Assembly: GCF_000761445.1 (NCBI RefSeq)
Contig: NZ_KN196470.1
Coordinates: forward strand, 2,108,861 to 2,172,860
Reading direction: 5' to 3'
From: Oleiagrimonas soli
GTDB lineage: Bacteria; Pseudomonadota; Gammaproteobacteria; Xanthomonadales; Rhodanobacteraceae
DNA: 64,000 nt
The notes beneath the pieces were generated by a model. That model was given only the letters and a program-made list of their open reading frames with translations, made no database searches and was not told where the DNA came from. A program made the position numbers and the translations under genes. How positions within the stretch are numbered: position 1 is the first letter of the stretch; every line of letters starts with the position of its first letter. Positions 39,352 to 48,508 of the stretch are shown here, piece by piece.

Positions 39352-41751
39352 ATGCCGCCCCGCTCCCGACTGCCTTCGCGCACGCTGATCGCGCTCGCCA
39401 TCGCATCGACCCTGTTTTCGGCCACACTCGCGGCCGCACCGACGTCCACGGATCACGCCGCGACTCCTGCAATCGATGCGCCAGCCTCGACAGCGGCACC
39501 GACGCCGGCCAAGAAGCACCGCAAGAATCCCAACCTGTTGCCGGAAGTCGACGTCACCGCAACCGTGATCGATTCGTCCAGGCTGCCTTCGGTCACGCCG
39601 CTGGAAGCCAGGCAGCCTCGCGCCGTGGTTTCCGGCGAGGCCATCCGCGCCATGCAGTCGCCGATCGCCGCCTACACCGACGTGATCGCGCTGACGCCGA
39701 GCGTCAACGACGCCGAGCCCAACGGCAGCGGCATGGGCAACAGCACGGGCCTGACCATCCGCGGCTTCTCCGACGGCCAGTTCAACCTGCTCATGGACGG
39801 CATCCCGTTCGGCGACGCCAATGACTTCACCCATCACTCGGTGAACTACCTCATGGCGCAGGACATGGGCCAGATCAGCGTCGACCGCGGCCCCGGCAAT
39901 GCCTCGACGCTGGGTTACGCGACCTTCGGCGGCACCGTCTCGATGGACAGCCGCGATCCCTCCACCAAGGCCGGCGCGCGCGTGTACGGCAGCGCCGGAA
40001 GCTTCGACAGCTACATGCTGGGCGGCTCGCTGGACACCGGCACCATGCAGGACCTCGGCGGACTCCGCGCCTACATCGACTACCGCCAGCTGACCACCCA
40101 GGGCTACCTGTCCGGAGCTAACCTGCGCCGGCACAATTTCTTCTTCAAGGCCATCAAGCCGATCGGCGACCACACCCAGCTGACCTTCGCCTCGCTGGTC
40201 AACACCGGCACCGGCAGCAACGCGGCCATCGTCGGAGCCACCAGCTATCCGTACGTCGCGATCAACGACGGCACCGGTCCCACCAGCAACCTGCCGGGGC
40301 AGATGCAGCAGTTCGGCAAGCGCTACGGTCTCAGCAACGACCCCGCCAGCCAGGCCTACACCGGCTATAACTTCGACACCGTCAACACCGACATGGAATA
40401 CGTGCGCCTGACCAGCGACCTGGACGGCCTGCACATCGACAACAACCTGTACACGGTGTCGGACTACCACCGCGGCTGGAACGGCCTCGACCCCAACGGC
40501 GGCAACCTGAACTACGGCACCGGCAACGGCCCCGCCGGCTCGACGGGCGACGGCACCTTCCCCGTGGGCGCCGGCTCGACCAACGGCACCTACTACGGCC
40601 CCGGCAACGTGCCGGGCCAGAACATGTACATGCTGTACCGCAACTGGGGCGACATCCTGCGCATGTCCCAGGATGCCGGACCGGGCACGCTGCGCTACGG
40701 CGTGTGGTTCAACAAGCAGCTGTATCACCGCTACCAGATCGACGAGGACGCGACCAATCACTGGGCCTGGAACGGCCCCAGCCGCGAAGCCGCGTTCGCG
40801 GGCAGCAAGAAGGATCGCCGCATCGACGGCACGTTCTCCACCTTCCAGCCCTATCTGGAATACGACTGGAACCTGACCGACGCGCTGACCCTGTCGGGCG
40901 GCGTGAAGTACGCCTGGTTCAAGCGTCACGACGTGGCCGAGGTGCAGGAGAAGGTCGGCAAGCCGCAGGACTACAGCCAAACCTGGTCCAAGGCGCTGCC
41001 GGCCCTGGATCTGCACTACGCCATCAGCGACAGCTGGTCGGCCTACGTGCAGGCCGCCGAAGGCTATCTGGCGCCGAACGAGAACCTGTACTACGTGCCG
41101 GATCCGGGGGCCTCGGCCGCCAGCGTCAAGCCCGAGCAGACCACCAACTACCAGATGGGCACGGTGTGGCAGGGCGACGACTTCAACTTCACCGCCGACG
41201 TCTACGCGATCAACTTCAACAACATGGTGACCAAGAAGAAGATCGCCGGCATCACCTACTTCCAGAACGTCGGCGGCGTGCAGTACCGAGGCCTGGAGCT
41301 GGAAGGCAGCTATCTGATCGGCGACGGGCTGAGCGTGTACGCCAACGCCACCTACAACAAGGCCACCCAGCAGTCGGATAATCTGCAACTGGTCGCCACG
41401 CCGAAATATCTCGGCGCCGTGGCCGTGCTGTGGAACCACGGCCCCTGGAACGCGGCGCTGACGGCCAAATACACCGGTGCCAACTACGGCGACATGGGCA
41501 CCGACAGCAGCGGTCGCGACATCGGCATCTATCGCTTCAAGCCGAACACGATCACCAACTTCTCCGTGCACTACACCCTGCCCGATGCCGTGGTGCTTCC
41601 GGCTGGCAGTCGCCTCAGCCTGCAGGTGTTCAACCTGGCCGACGTGCGCAAGCTCAACGTGCTGTCCGGCTACACCGCCGGCAACGTGCCGCTGTTCTAC
41701 GCCACGCCTGGCCGCAGCTTCATGGCGAGCTTCGAGATCCCGGTGCGCTGA
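39352..41751 (+). CDS. TonB-dependent outer-membrane receptor
   Basis: The 799-residue protein has a signal peptide (to about residue 26, TLAAAPTS), a TonB-box-like EVDVTATV near residue 64, a plug domain (residues 85-200, GLTIRGFSDGQFNLLMDGIP and VDRGPGNASTLGYATFGGTV) and a 22-strand-type barrel. The barrel ends FEIPVR, without the usual terminal Phe. Receptors of this kind take up siderophores, vitamins, sugars or other nutrients with energy from TonB. The next genes (alkaline-phosphatase-type enzyme, two-component system, phytase-like protein) suggest a phosphorylated substrate; this is inference. A strong terminator follows. Confidence 0.9.
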   Translation: MPPRSRLPSRTLIALAIASTLFSATLAAAPTSTDHAATPAIDAPASTAAPTPAKKHRKNPNLLPEVDVTATVIDSSRLPSVTPLEARQPRAVVSGEAIRAMQSPIAAYTDVIALTPSVNDAEPNGSGMGNSTGLTIRGFSDGQFNLLMDGIPFGDANDFTHHSVNYLMAQDMGQISVDRGPGNASTLGYATFGGTVSMDSRDPSTKAGARVYGSAGSFDSYMLGGSLDTGTMQDLGGLRAYIDYRQLTTQGYLSGANLRRHNFFFKAIKPIGDHTQLTFASLVNTGTGSNAAIVGATSYPYVAINDGTGPTSNLPGQMQQFGKRYGLSNDPASQAYTGYNFDTVNTDMEYVRLTSDLDGLHIDNNLYTVSDYHRGWNGLDPNGGNLNYGTGNGPAGSTGDGTFPVGAGSTNGTYYGPGNVPGQNMYMLYRNWGDILRMSQDAGPGTLRYGVWFNKQLYHRYQIDEDATNHWAWNGPSREAAFAGSKKDRRIDGTFSTFQPYLEYDWNLTDALTLSGGVKYAWFKRHDVAEVQEKVGKPQDYSQTWSKALPALDLHYAISDSWSAYVQAAEGYLAPNENLYYVPDPGASAASVKPEQTTNYQMGTVWQGDDFNFTADVYAINFNNMVTKKKIAGITYFQNVGGVQYRGLELEGSYLIGDGLSVYANATYNKATQQSDNLQLVATPKYLGAVAVLWNHGPWNAALTAKYTGANYGDMGTDSSGRDIGIYRFKPNTITNFSVHYTLPDAVVLPAGSRLSLQVFNLADVRKLNVLSGYTAGNVPLFYATPGRSFMASFEIPVR

Positions 41752-41767
41752 GCGCCGTGGACATGTT

Positions 41768-41809
41768 GCGGCCCGCGCGCCTCTCCTTCTGCGCGCGGGC
41801 CGCCTTTTT
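41768..41809 (+). terminator. Intrinsic terminator after the TonB-dependent receptor
   Basis: A 13-bp stem (GCGGCCCGCGCGC at 41768-41780 with its complement at 41791-41803), a 10-base pyrimidine loop and a run of five T form a strong terminator. It may separate the receptor from, or attenuate transcription into, the phosphatase gene. Confidence 0.9.
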
Positions 41810-41839
41810 ATCGCGCCACGGCGCACCGGGAGTCCATCC

Positions 41840-43345
41840 ATGCCTTCAAGTCTCATGGCGCGCTGGGGCGTCGCCTTGCTCATCGCCGCCGCTGCATGCC
41901 CGGCATTCGCCAAGCTGCACGCACGGCCCTCGCCGGTGCGTCATGTCGTGCTGATCAGCGTCGACGGCCTGCATGCCCTCGACCTGCGCTACTTCATCCG
42001 CTTCCATCCGGATTCGCACCTGGCCGCGCTCGCCGAGCACGGACTGGAATACACCGACGCACACACCGTGGTGCCTGCCGACTCCTTTCCCGGCCTGCTG
42101 GCGCTGGTCACCGGCGGCACGCCTGCCGTCACCGGCGTCTACTACGACAACAGCTGGGACCGCAGCCTGGCGCCCGCCCACGGACCGTGCACGGCATCGG
42201 GCGCGCACGTGCTCTACAACGAATACATCGACCAGCCCGGCGGTCGCGGCATCGATGCCGCCAGGCTGCCGCGCGACCCCGCGCATGGCTGCCGCCGCGT
42301 GTATCCGTGGCAGTACCTGCGCGTGAACACGATCTTCAACGTCGTGCGCAAGGCCGGCGGCTACACCGCCTGGTCCGACAAGCACCCGGCCTACGCCATC
42401 GTGCAGGGTCCGTCCGGCGACGGCGTCGACGATCTGTACACGCCCGAGATCGGTACCGACGGCGAGGACCATCGCGACACCGACGTCATCACGGCGTCGA
42501 TCGCGGCCACCGAGACCTACGACACCGGCAAGATGCAGGCGACGATCCACGAACTGGAAGGCTTCCGCCACGACGGCCGCACGCGCGCGCCGGTGCCGAC
42601 CCTGCTAGGCCTGAACTTGCAGAGCGTGAACGTCGCGCAGAAGCTCGCCGGCTACCAGAACGCGGAAGGCATGCCCTCGCCGTCGCTGGACGCGGCGCTG
42701 AGCCATGTCGACAGCCTGATCGGCGAACTGCAGGACACCCTGAAGCAACGCCACCTCGCATCCAGCACGCTGGTCATCGTCACCGCCAAGCACGGCAACG
42801 GCCCGATCGATCCGGCCCAGATCCGTCACGTCGACATGAAGCGTCTGCGCGCGGTGATCGACGATGCGGCGCCGAACGAACCCGCGCAGCTGACCACCGA
42901 CCAGGTCGCGCTGGTCTGGCTGCACGATCAGCGCAACACCGGCACCGTTGCGCGCACCCTGCTGGCCGACCGTCGCACGCTCGGCATCGAGCGGGTGCTG
43001 TGGGGACGCCGGCTCGCGCTGCAGTTTCCGCAGGCCGCGCAGGACCCGCGCACGCCCGATCTGATCGTGATTCCGCAAGCGGGCGTGATCTACGACCATC
43101 CCGACGCCAACAAGCGCGCCGAGCACGGCGGCTTCGACGACGACGACACCCACGTGGCGCTGCTGGTATCCGGGCCGATGCTGCCGCATCCGGGACGTCG
43201 CCTGCGGGCGCCGGTCTCGACCACCGCCGTGGCGCCGACGCTGCTGCAGGCGCTGGGTCTGGACCCGGATGCGTTGCAAGCCGTGCGCAAACAGGGCACG
43301 CCGACCCTGCCAGGCGTGGACTGGGCGCACCTCGAACACCACTGA
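41840..43345 (+). CDS. Exported alkaline-phosphatase-superfamily phosphodiesterase/pyrophosphatase
   Basis: The 501-residue protein has a signal peptide (1-24, to AFAK) and the type I phosphodiesterase/nucleotide pyrophosphatase fold: HVVLISVDGLHALDL with the metal Asp42, ADSFPGLLALVTGGTPAVTG with the nucleophile region (Ser82 in place of the usual Thr), and VTAKHGNGPID where the usual S-D-H-G reads A-K-H-G. Late His/Asp ligands are in AEHGGFDDDDTHVALLVSG. It should hydrolyse phosphate diesters or pyrophosphates in the periplasm. It follows the TonB receptor by 88 bases, with a terminator between. Confidence 0.82.
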   Translation: MPSSLMARWGVALLIAAAACPAFAKLHARPSPVRHVVLISVDGLHALDLRYFIRFHPDSHLAALAEHGLEYTDAHTVVPADSFPGLLALVTGGTPAVTGVYYDNSWDRSLAPAHGPCTASGAHVLYNEYIDQPGGRGIDAARLPRDPAHGCRRVYPWQYLRVNTIFNVVRKAGGYTAWSDKHPAYAIVQGPSGDGVDDLYTPEIGTDGEDHRDTDVITASIAATETYDTGKMQATIHELEGFRHDGRTRAPVPTLLGLNLQSVNVAQKLAGYQNAEGMPSPSLDAALSHVDSLIGELQDTLKQRHLASSTLVIVTAKHGNGPIDPAQIRHVDMKRLRAVIDDAAPNEPAQLTTDQVALVWLHDQRNTGTVARTLLADRRTLGIERVLWGRRLALQFPQAAQDPRTPDLIVIPQAGVIYDHPDANKRAEHGGFDDDDTHVALLVSGPMLPHPGRRLRAPVSTTAVAPTLLQALGLDPDALQAVRKQGTPTLPGVDWAHLEHH

Positions 43346-43416
43346 AACAAAGCAGCCGGCGACTTCACCGGGCCGTCACATTGGCGGCCTATCGTCCACG
43401 GATCGGAGACATCGCG

Positions 43417-44163
43417 ATGAACGACGCGCCCGACGACGCTGTCGCCGGCTCCGTCACGGCGGACGAGGAAGAGGCCTTGCACGTACTGATCGTCGAAGAC
43501 GACGCGGAAACCCGCGAGTGGGTCGCCACGGGACTGCATGAAGAGGGTTACAACACGCGCACCGTCGGCGAAGGCCGCGACGGCCTGATGCTGGCCTTGC
43601 GCGAACCGTTCGACGCGCTGGTGGTGGACCGCCGCCTGCCCGGACTCGACGGCATCGGCCTGATCCGCGCCGCGCGCGCCGCGGGCGTCTGCACGCCGAT
43701 CATCATGCTCACCGCGCTGAGCGAGACTGCACAGCGCGTCGAAGGCCTGGACGCCGGCGCCGACGACTACCTCGGCAAGCCGTTCGCGCTGGCCGAACTG
43801 CTGGCGCGCCTGCGCGCCGTGGTGCGGCGACCGGCGCTGGCCCAGGTACAGACCTGCTTCAGCGCCGGCCCGCTGCGACTGGATCTGGTGCGGCACGAGG
43901 CGCAACTGCATGGCGAGGCGCTGGATTTGACGCCGACGGAGTTTCGCCTGCTGGAAGTGATGATGCGCCACGCCGGCCGCGTGGTGACCCGCTCAATGCT
44001 GCTGGAACAGGTCTGGAACTTCCATTTCAACCCGCGCACCGGCGTGGTCGAGACGCACATGTCCCGACTGCGCGGCAAGGTGCATCTGCACGCCGCCGAG
44101 CCGTTGATCGAAACCGTGCGCGGCTACGGATATCGCCTGCGATACGGTCTTGATCCGGCGTAG
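43417..44163 (+). CDS. OmpR-family response regulator
   Basis: The 248-residue protein has a receiver domain with the phosphorylation Asp71 (ALVVDRRLPG), acidic pocket VEDD (27-30) and Lys in GKPFA, and a winged-helix output domain (LDLTPTEFRLLEVMMRHAGR, then ETVRGYGYRLRYG). GGAGAC precedes the ATG. The histidine kinase gene starts 14 bases before its end, so they form a pair. Location suggests control of the receptor and phosphatase genes, but no operator was identified. Confidence 0.92.
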   Translation: MNDAPDDAVAGSVTADEEEALHVLIVEDDAETREWVATGLHEEGYNTRTVGEGRDGLMLALREPFDALVVDRRLPGLDGIGLIRAARAAGVCTPIIMLTALSETAQRVEGLDAGADDYLGKPFALAELLARLRAVVRRPALAQVQTCFSAGPLRLDLVRHEAQLHGEALDLTPTEFRLLEVMMRHAGRVVTRSMLLEQVWNFHFNPRTGVVETHMSRLRGKVHLHAAEPLIETVRGYGYRLRYGLDPA

Positions 44164-45526
44164 ACCGACCAGCGCGTTCCGGCTGGCCCTGCTGCTGGCC
44201 GGACTGTTCACGCTGTTCTCGCTGCTGACCGCGGCAGTGCTGTGGATCGGCACCGCGCACGAGGCGCGCGTCGAGCAGCGTCGCGCCATCGGCGCCGACG
44301 CCCGCGACCTCGCGCTGCTCTCCTACCAGCACGGCATGGATGCGCTGAGCACGGAGATCGAGGAACGCGTCATCCTCAACGCCGGACTGTCGCGCTGGTA
44401 CGCCCTGTACGCCGCCAACGGCATCAAGCTGGCCGGCAATCTGGAGCACGCGCCCAAGCACACCGGCTGGGACCGCATGACCTTCACGCCACGCGCCACC
44501 CTGCGCGCGCCGGTGCCGTCGTCGCACCTCCTGGCGCTGTACACCGTGCGCACGGCGCAGCACGGCTGGCTGGTGGTGGGACGCGACGCCTTCTACCTGC
44601 ACCGCATGCGCGACGTCGCCGGACGCATCTTTGTGGTCGCCCTGCTGTTCATCGTCGCCGCGTCGCTGCTGGTCGGGGCGCTGGTCGGACGCCGCCTGTC
44701 GCGGCGCGTCACCGCGATGTCGATCGCCGCCGAGGCGATCAGCGCCGGACAGCTGGAACGACGCATGCCGCGACGACACAACGGCGACGAGCTGGATCTG
44801 ATCGCCGCGACCATCAACGGCATGCTCGACCGCATCGCCGCCCTGCTCGCCGACGTGCGCCGCGTGGGCGCGGACATCGCCCACGACCTGCGCACGCCGC
44901 TGACGCGGGTGCGTCAGCGCCTGGAACGCCTGCAGCGCCACCCGCCCGAAGACGCGGCGACCCTGCAGCAAACGCTGGAACAGGCGCTGGCCGAAATCGA
45001 CGAACTGCTCCATGTGTTCCAGGCGCTGCTGCACCTCGCCCGCGTCGAGTCCGGCGAGATGCAGCGCGATTTCACCGAAGTGCCCCTGCGCCCGCTGCTG
45101 CAGGAACTGTTCGACACCTACGCCGCCGTAGCCGAAGGCGAAGACCATCGTCTGCTGTGCGAGGCCACCGCCGACGCCATCGTGCGCGGCGACCGCGCGC
45201 TGCTCATGCAAGCCCTGGTGAACCTGGTGGAAAACGCCATCCGCCACACGCCGCCCGGCACCACGATCCGCATCGGTCTCGCGCGCGATGCGGACGGCGT
45301 GCGTCTGTGCGTGCGCGACGACGGACCGGGCATACCCGACGCCTACCACGAACAAGTGCTGGAACCGTTTCTGCGCCTGGAAAGCAGCCGCCACACGCAA
45401 GGCAACGGCCTCGGGCTGGCATTGGTGCGCTCGGTCGCCGAGCTGCACGGCGCCGAGCTACGGCTGGAACAGGCCCGTCCGGGGCTGTCCGTCAGCCTGC
45501 GGTTCGCGTTCGCGCCCGCACGCTAA
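44150..45526 (+). CDS. Sensor histidine kinase
   Basis: The 458-residue kinase has two membrane helices (about 11-34 and 160-182) around a periplasmic domain of about 125 residues, then HAMP (RVTAMSIAAEAISAGQLERR), HisKA with ADIAHDLRTPLTRVR, and the ATPase boxes NLVENAIRH, DDGPGIP and GNGLGLALV. The start is a TTG at 44150 inside the response regulator gene. The gene ends with a 4-base overlap with the converging phytase-like gene. Confidence 0.9.
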   Translation: MIRRRPTSAFRLALLLAGLFTLFSLLTAAVLWIGTAHEARVEQRRAIGADARDLALLSYQHGMDALSTEIEERVILNAGLSRWYALYAANGIKLAGNLEHAPKHTGWDRMTFTPRATLRAPVPSSHLLALYTVRTAQHGWLVVGRDAFYLHRMRDVAGRIFVVALLFIVAASLLVGALVGRRLSRRVTAMSIAAEAISAGQLERRMPRRHNGDELDLIAATINGMLDRIAALLADVRRVGADIAHDLRTPLTRVRQRLERLQRHPPEDAATLQQTLEQALAEIDELLHVFQALLHLARVESGEMQRDFTEVPLRPLLQELFDTYAAVAEGEDHRLLCEATADAIVRGDRALLMQALVNLVENAIRHTPPGTTIRIGLARDADGVRLCVRDDGPGIPDAYHEQVLEPFLRLESSRHTQGNGLGLALVRSVAELHGAELRLEQARPGLSVSLRFAFAPAR

Positions 45527-46899
45527 CGCCGCGAGGCCACGTCGCGGCAGCGAAGCGGTTTCGGCATGCGCCGCAGTCCGGGCAGGTCCGTGTCGTCGAA
45601 GCCGACCACCAGAAAGCGGTTCGGCGTCGGCAGAAAGTCGTTGTCGGTGCTGACCCAAAGCGTATGTCGCCAATGACCGTGAACGCGCACGTCGCGGCCG
45701 AAGCTCAAGCCCTCGAACTTTTCCGGCACCTGCGCCGGCGTGATGCCGTGCCGTCCGAGCCGTGCCACCAGATCGACGAACAGATGCTTGTGCACGGCGC
45801 GCGCCGCCAGCGCCCGGACACCGTGCAGACCATCGATGGCGCGCGCGCCGCGCAGATCGATGCGATAGATGCGCTTGATGCGCGCGGGTTGTCCGCTCCC
45901 CGCGCCACCGCCGCCGCGCTCGTCGACCAGCATCACGTGATCGTTGACCGCGACAATCTCGCTGATGCCCGCGTAGCGCGGCTTCGCGTCCGTACCACCT
46001 ACCCGCTGCAGCGGGTAGGCGTAGCTGTGCATACGGCCAGTGACGAGGTCGATGCGCACCAGACGCGCGAATCCGCCGTGCGCGCCGCCGTCCTGGATCA
46101 ATGCGCCCTGCACGGCGCCGATCAGCGTCCGACCGTCGGGAGTGATGGCCAACCCTTCCAGCCCGTGATTGCCGACGCGGCCGCGCGCGTTGCGCTTCGT
46201 CTCGACAGCGCCCGTCGGGGCGGGATGCGCGACCGCCAACGCCGCCGGCAGATTCACGATGCCGAGGCGACGACCGCTGGCGCGATCGAAGCGGTACAGA
46301 TGCGGGCCGTATTCGTCGCCCAGATAGAAGCTGCGTCCGTCCGGCGCCAGGCGAAGACTCTCCGGATCCAGCCGCGCATCGCCGGGCCAGTCCGAGGCAT
46401 GCGCGGGATCGTAGCCATCCGAACGGCCGGTGAAATAGAAACGATGCCGTTGCGCGTTCAGGGGCGGAACGCCGGACGCTGCATGAAGACCCGCTCCGCT
46501 CCCGTAACGCAGGCGTTCGCGCGACCACAGCAGCGTGGTCTTCAACAACCTCGCCTGCACCTGCAAGGGAAAACGTCCATCCGACGCCGCCTTGGCCAGG
46601 GTCAGACGCAACGTCTGCACGCGATTGACGTAGGCCGTGGTCTCGTCGAGCGCGCGATTCCAGGCGACCGCGTTCGGCCCACGGTCGGGCAAGGCCAGGA
46701 ACGTGTCGCAACCAGCGTAGTCGAGTGCCGAACCGAGACCGCCGAAGCGGTTGCCCGGCACGCCGTCGGCAAGACGCTTGGCGGTCGCCACGGCCCGGTC
46801 GCTGTGGGTGCCCGGCAGGCTGCCGTAGGCCAGCAGCACGGCCTTGGCGCCGGCCATCGTCGGCAACAAGACAAACAGAAGAACCAGGGCGCGACGCAT
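45523..46899 (-). CDS. Exported phytase-like esterase (phytase-like beta-propeller family)
   Basis: The 458-residue protein has a signal peptide (1-19, MRRALVLLFVLLPTMAGAKA) and a beta-propeller-like chain with LDPESLRLAPDGRSFYLGDE, GNHGLEGLAITPDGRTLIGA and KFEGLSFGRDV, segments of the family called esterase-like activity of phytase. An upstream in-frame ATG at 46950 adds 17 polar residues and is less likely. It may release phosphate or acyl groups from exported substrates; exact chemistry is unknown. It converges on the histidine kinase gene with a 4-base overlap. Confidence 0.78.
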   Translation of the reverse strand: MRRALVLLFVLLPTMAGAKAVLLAYGSLPGTHSDRAVATAKRLADGVPGNRFGGLGSALDYAGCDTFLALPDRGPNAVAWNRALDETTAYVNRVQTLRLTLAKAASDGRFPLQVQARLLKTTLLWSRERLRYGSGAGLHAASGVPPLNAQRHRFYFTGRSDGYDPAHASDWPGDARLDPESLRLAPDGRSFYLGDEYGPHLYRFDRASGRRLGIVNLPAALAVAHPAPTGAVETKRNARGRVGNHGLEGLAITPDGRTLIGAVQGALIQDGGAHGGFARLVRIDLVTGRMHSYAYPLQRVGGTDAKPRYAGISEIVAVNDHVMLVDERGGGGAGSGQPARIKRIYRIDLRGARAIDGLHGVRALAARAVHKHLFVDLVARLGRHGITPAQVPEKFEGLSFGRDVRVHGHWRHTLWVSTDNDFLPTPNRFLVVGFDDTDLPGLRRMPKPLRCRDVASRR

Positions 46900-47141
46900 G
46901 ACGGGATTCCGCGGAAGAAACGACCGAGCATGCTCGTGCATCATGTCCACCGCGTGACGACGCTTGCCGATGCGCAGGGCTCGACATCGACCGGAAAATC
47001 GGCGAAGCGTTCATGCACCGTGGCGACATCGCGCCCAACCGCCTGCAGCGTGCCTCACGGGACGCCTGGACCGCGACGGGCGGTCACATGGACAGACGCC
47101 ACACCCGCTGGGACAATCGCGCGATTGACTGCGTGACCGCG

Positions 47142-47777
47142 ATGACAACAGAGAACCCGCCAACTGCCCTGCTCGAAGCCGAGGGCCTGACCTTCCTGCG
47201 CCAGGACGAACCGGTCTTCGGCCCGCTCGACTTCGCCCTGTGCGCGGGCGAGGTGCTGCTGGTCGAGGGCGACAACGGAAGCGGCAAGACCACGCTGATG
47301 CGGGTGATCGTGGGCCTGCTGCGCGCGGACGCAGGCGAGCTGCGCCTCGACGGCGCGGCGCTGGATCGCGAATTGTCGCGCGGGCGCATCCTGTTTCTCG
47401 CCCATCATCTCGGGCTGAAGGCCGACCTCTCGCCGCTGGAAAACCTGCGCGTGGCCGTCGGCCTGTACGGCTGCCGCGAGGCCATCACGCCGGAACAGGC
47501 CCTGCACACCGTCGGCCTGCAGGGCTACGAACACGAGCCGGTGCGGCAGCTCTCCGCCGGCCAGAAAAAACGCTCGGCGCTGGCGCGGTTGCTGCTCGTG
47601 CCGGCGGACATCTGGCTGCTCGACGAGCCGTTCGCCAACCTCGACCGCGAAGGCATCGCCCTGGTCAACCGCCTGATCGAGCGACATGCCGACGCAGGCG
47701 GCGCAGTCATGGTCACCAGCCACGGCGCGGTCACCTTCCTGCACGGCGAGCCGCGCCGGCTGAGGCTGAGCGCATGA
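47142..47777 (+). CDS. ccmA: Heme exporter ATP-binding protein CcmA
   Basis: The 211-residue ABC ATPase has Walker A (EGDNGSGKTTLMRVIVGLL), signature QLSAGQKKRSALARL and Walker B (IWLLDEPFANLD). With CcmB it powers release of heme from CcmC to CcmE in cytochrome c maturation. The start at 47142 gives the normal length; an upstream extension to 47013 is unlikely. It opens the ccmABCDEFGHI operon and overlaps ccmB by 4 bases. Confidence 0.95.
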   Translation: MTTENPPTALLEAEGLTFLRQDEPVFGPLDFALCAGEVLLVEGDNGSGKTTLMRVIVGLLRADAGELRLDGAALDRELSRGRILFLAHHLGLKADLSPLENLRVAVGLYGCREAITPEQALHTVGLQGYEHEPVRQLSAGQKKRSALARLLLVPADIWLLDEPFANLDREGIALVNRLIERHADAGGAVMVTSHGAVTFLHGEPRRLRLSA

Positions 47778-48460
47778 GGCCCGGTTCGCTGTCCGCCGCC
47801 TGCGCCGCCGTGCTGCGCCGCGACCTGCTGCTGGCCTGGCGGCGCCGCGGCGACATCGCCCTGCCGGTGCTGTACGCGCTGATCGTCACCACCCTGTTTC
47901 CGTTCGCGCTGGGTCCGAACGACGACCTGCTGGCGCGCGTGGCCGGTGGCGTGGTGCTGGTCACGGTGCTGCTGGCGATGCTGCTGGCGTTCGACGCGCT
48001 GTTCCGCCCCGATCTGGAAGACGGTTCGCTGGAACAACTGATGCTCGCGCCGCAGCCGCTGGCGCTGATGCTGGGCATGAAGATTCTCGCGCACTGGCTG
48101 TCGACGGCCCTGCCGCTGATCGTGATCGCGCCGATGCTGGCTTCGATGCTGCACCTGCCCGCGCACGCCAACGCGGTGCTGATACTGGCGCTGCTGGTGG
48201 CGACGCCGCTGCTGAGCCTGCTCGGCGCGGTGCTGGTGGCGCTGACGGCCGGCACCCGACGCTCTGGTATGCTGCTGGCGCTGATGCTGCTGCCACTGTG
48301 CGTGCCGGTGGTCATCTTCGCCGCTGGCGCCGTGTCCGCGGCGCAGCAGGGCCTCCCCTGGATCGCCCCGATCGCCTGGCTGGGCGCCGCCCTGGCGCTG
48401 CTGCTGATCCTGGCGCCGCTGGCCTGCGCCGCCGCCCTGAGAATCGCCGTCGATGCATGA
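47774..48460 (+). CDS. ccmB: Heme exporter membrane protein CcmB
   Basis: The 228-residue inner-membrane protein has six hydrophobic segments and the family features LRRDLLLAWRRRGDI at the N-terminus and FRPDLEDGSLEQLMLAPQPL after helix 2. It is the permease partner of CcmA. The ATG overlaps the ccmA stop by 4 bases. Confidence 0.95.
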   Translation: MRPGSLSAACAAVLRRDLLLAWRRRGDIALPVLYALIVTTLFPFALGPNDDLLARVAGGVVLVTVLLAMLLAFDALFRPDLEDGSLEQLMLAPQPLALMLGMKILAHWLSTALPLIVIAPMLASMLHLPAHANAVLILALLVATPLLSLLGAVLVALTAGTRRSGMLLALMLLPLCVPVVIFAAGAVSAAQQGLPWIAPIAWLGAALALLLILAPLACAAALRIAVDA

Positions 48461-48508
48461 CCTGTTGCCTTCCATCCACCCCGATCGCTGCGGACGAGGC
48501 GCGCTGAC

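Noticed and set aside
39256-41913. An 885-residue open frame antisense to the TonB-dependent receptor
   Set aside because: It is a by-product of high GC third-position bias; its translation has no recognisable domain, whereas the receptor on the other strand has full signatures.
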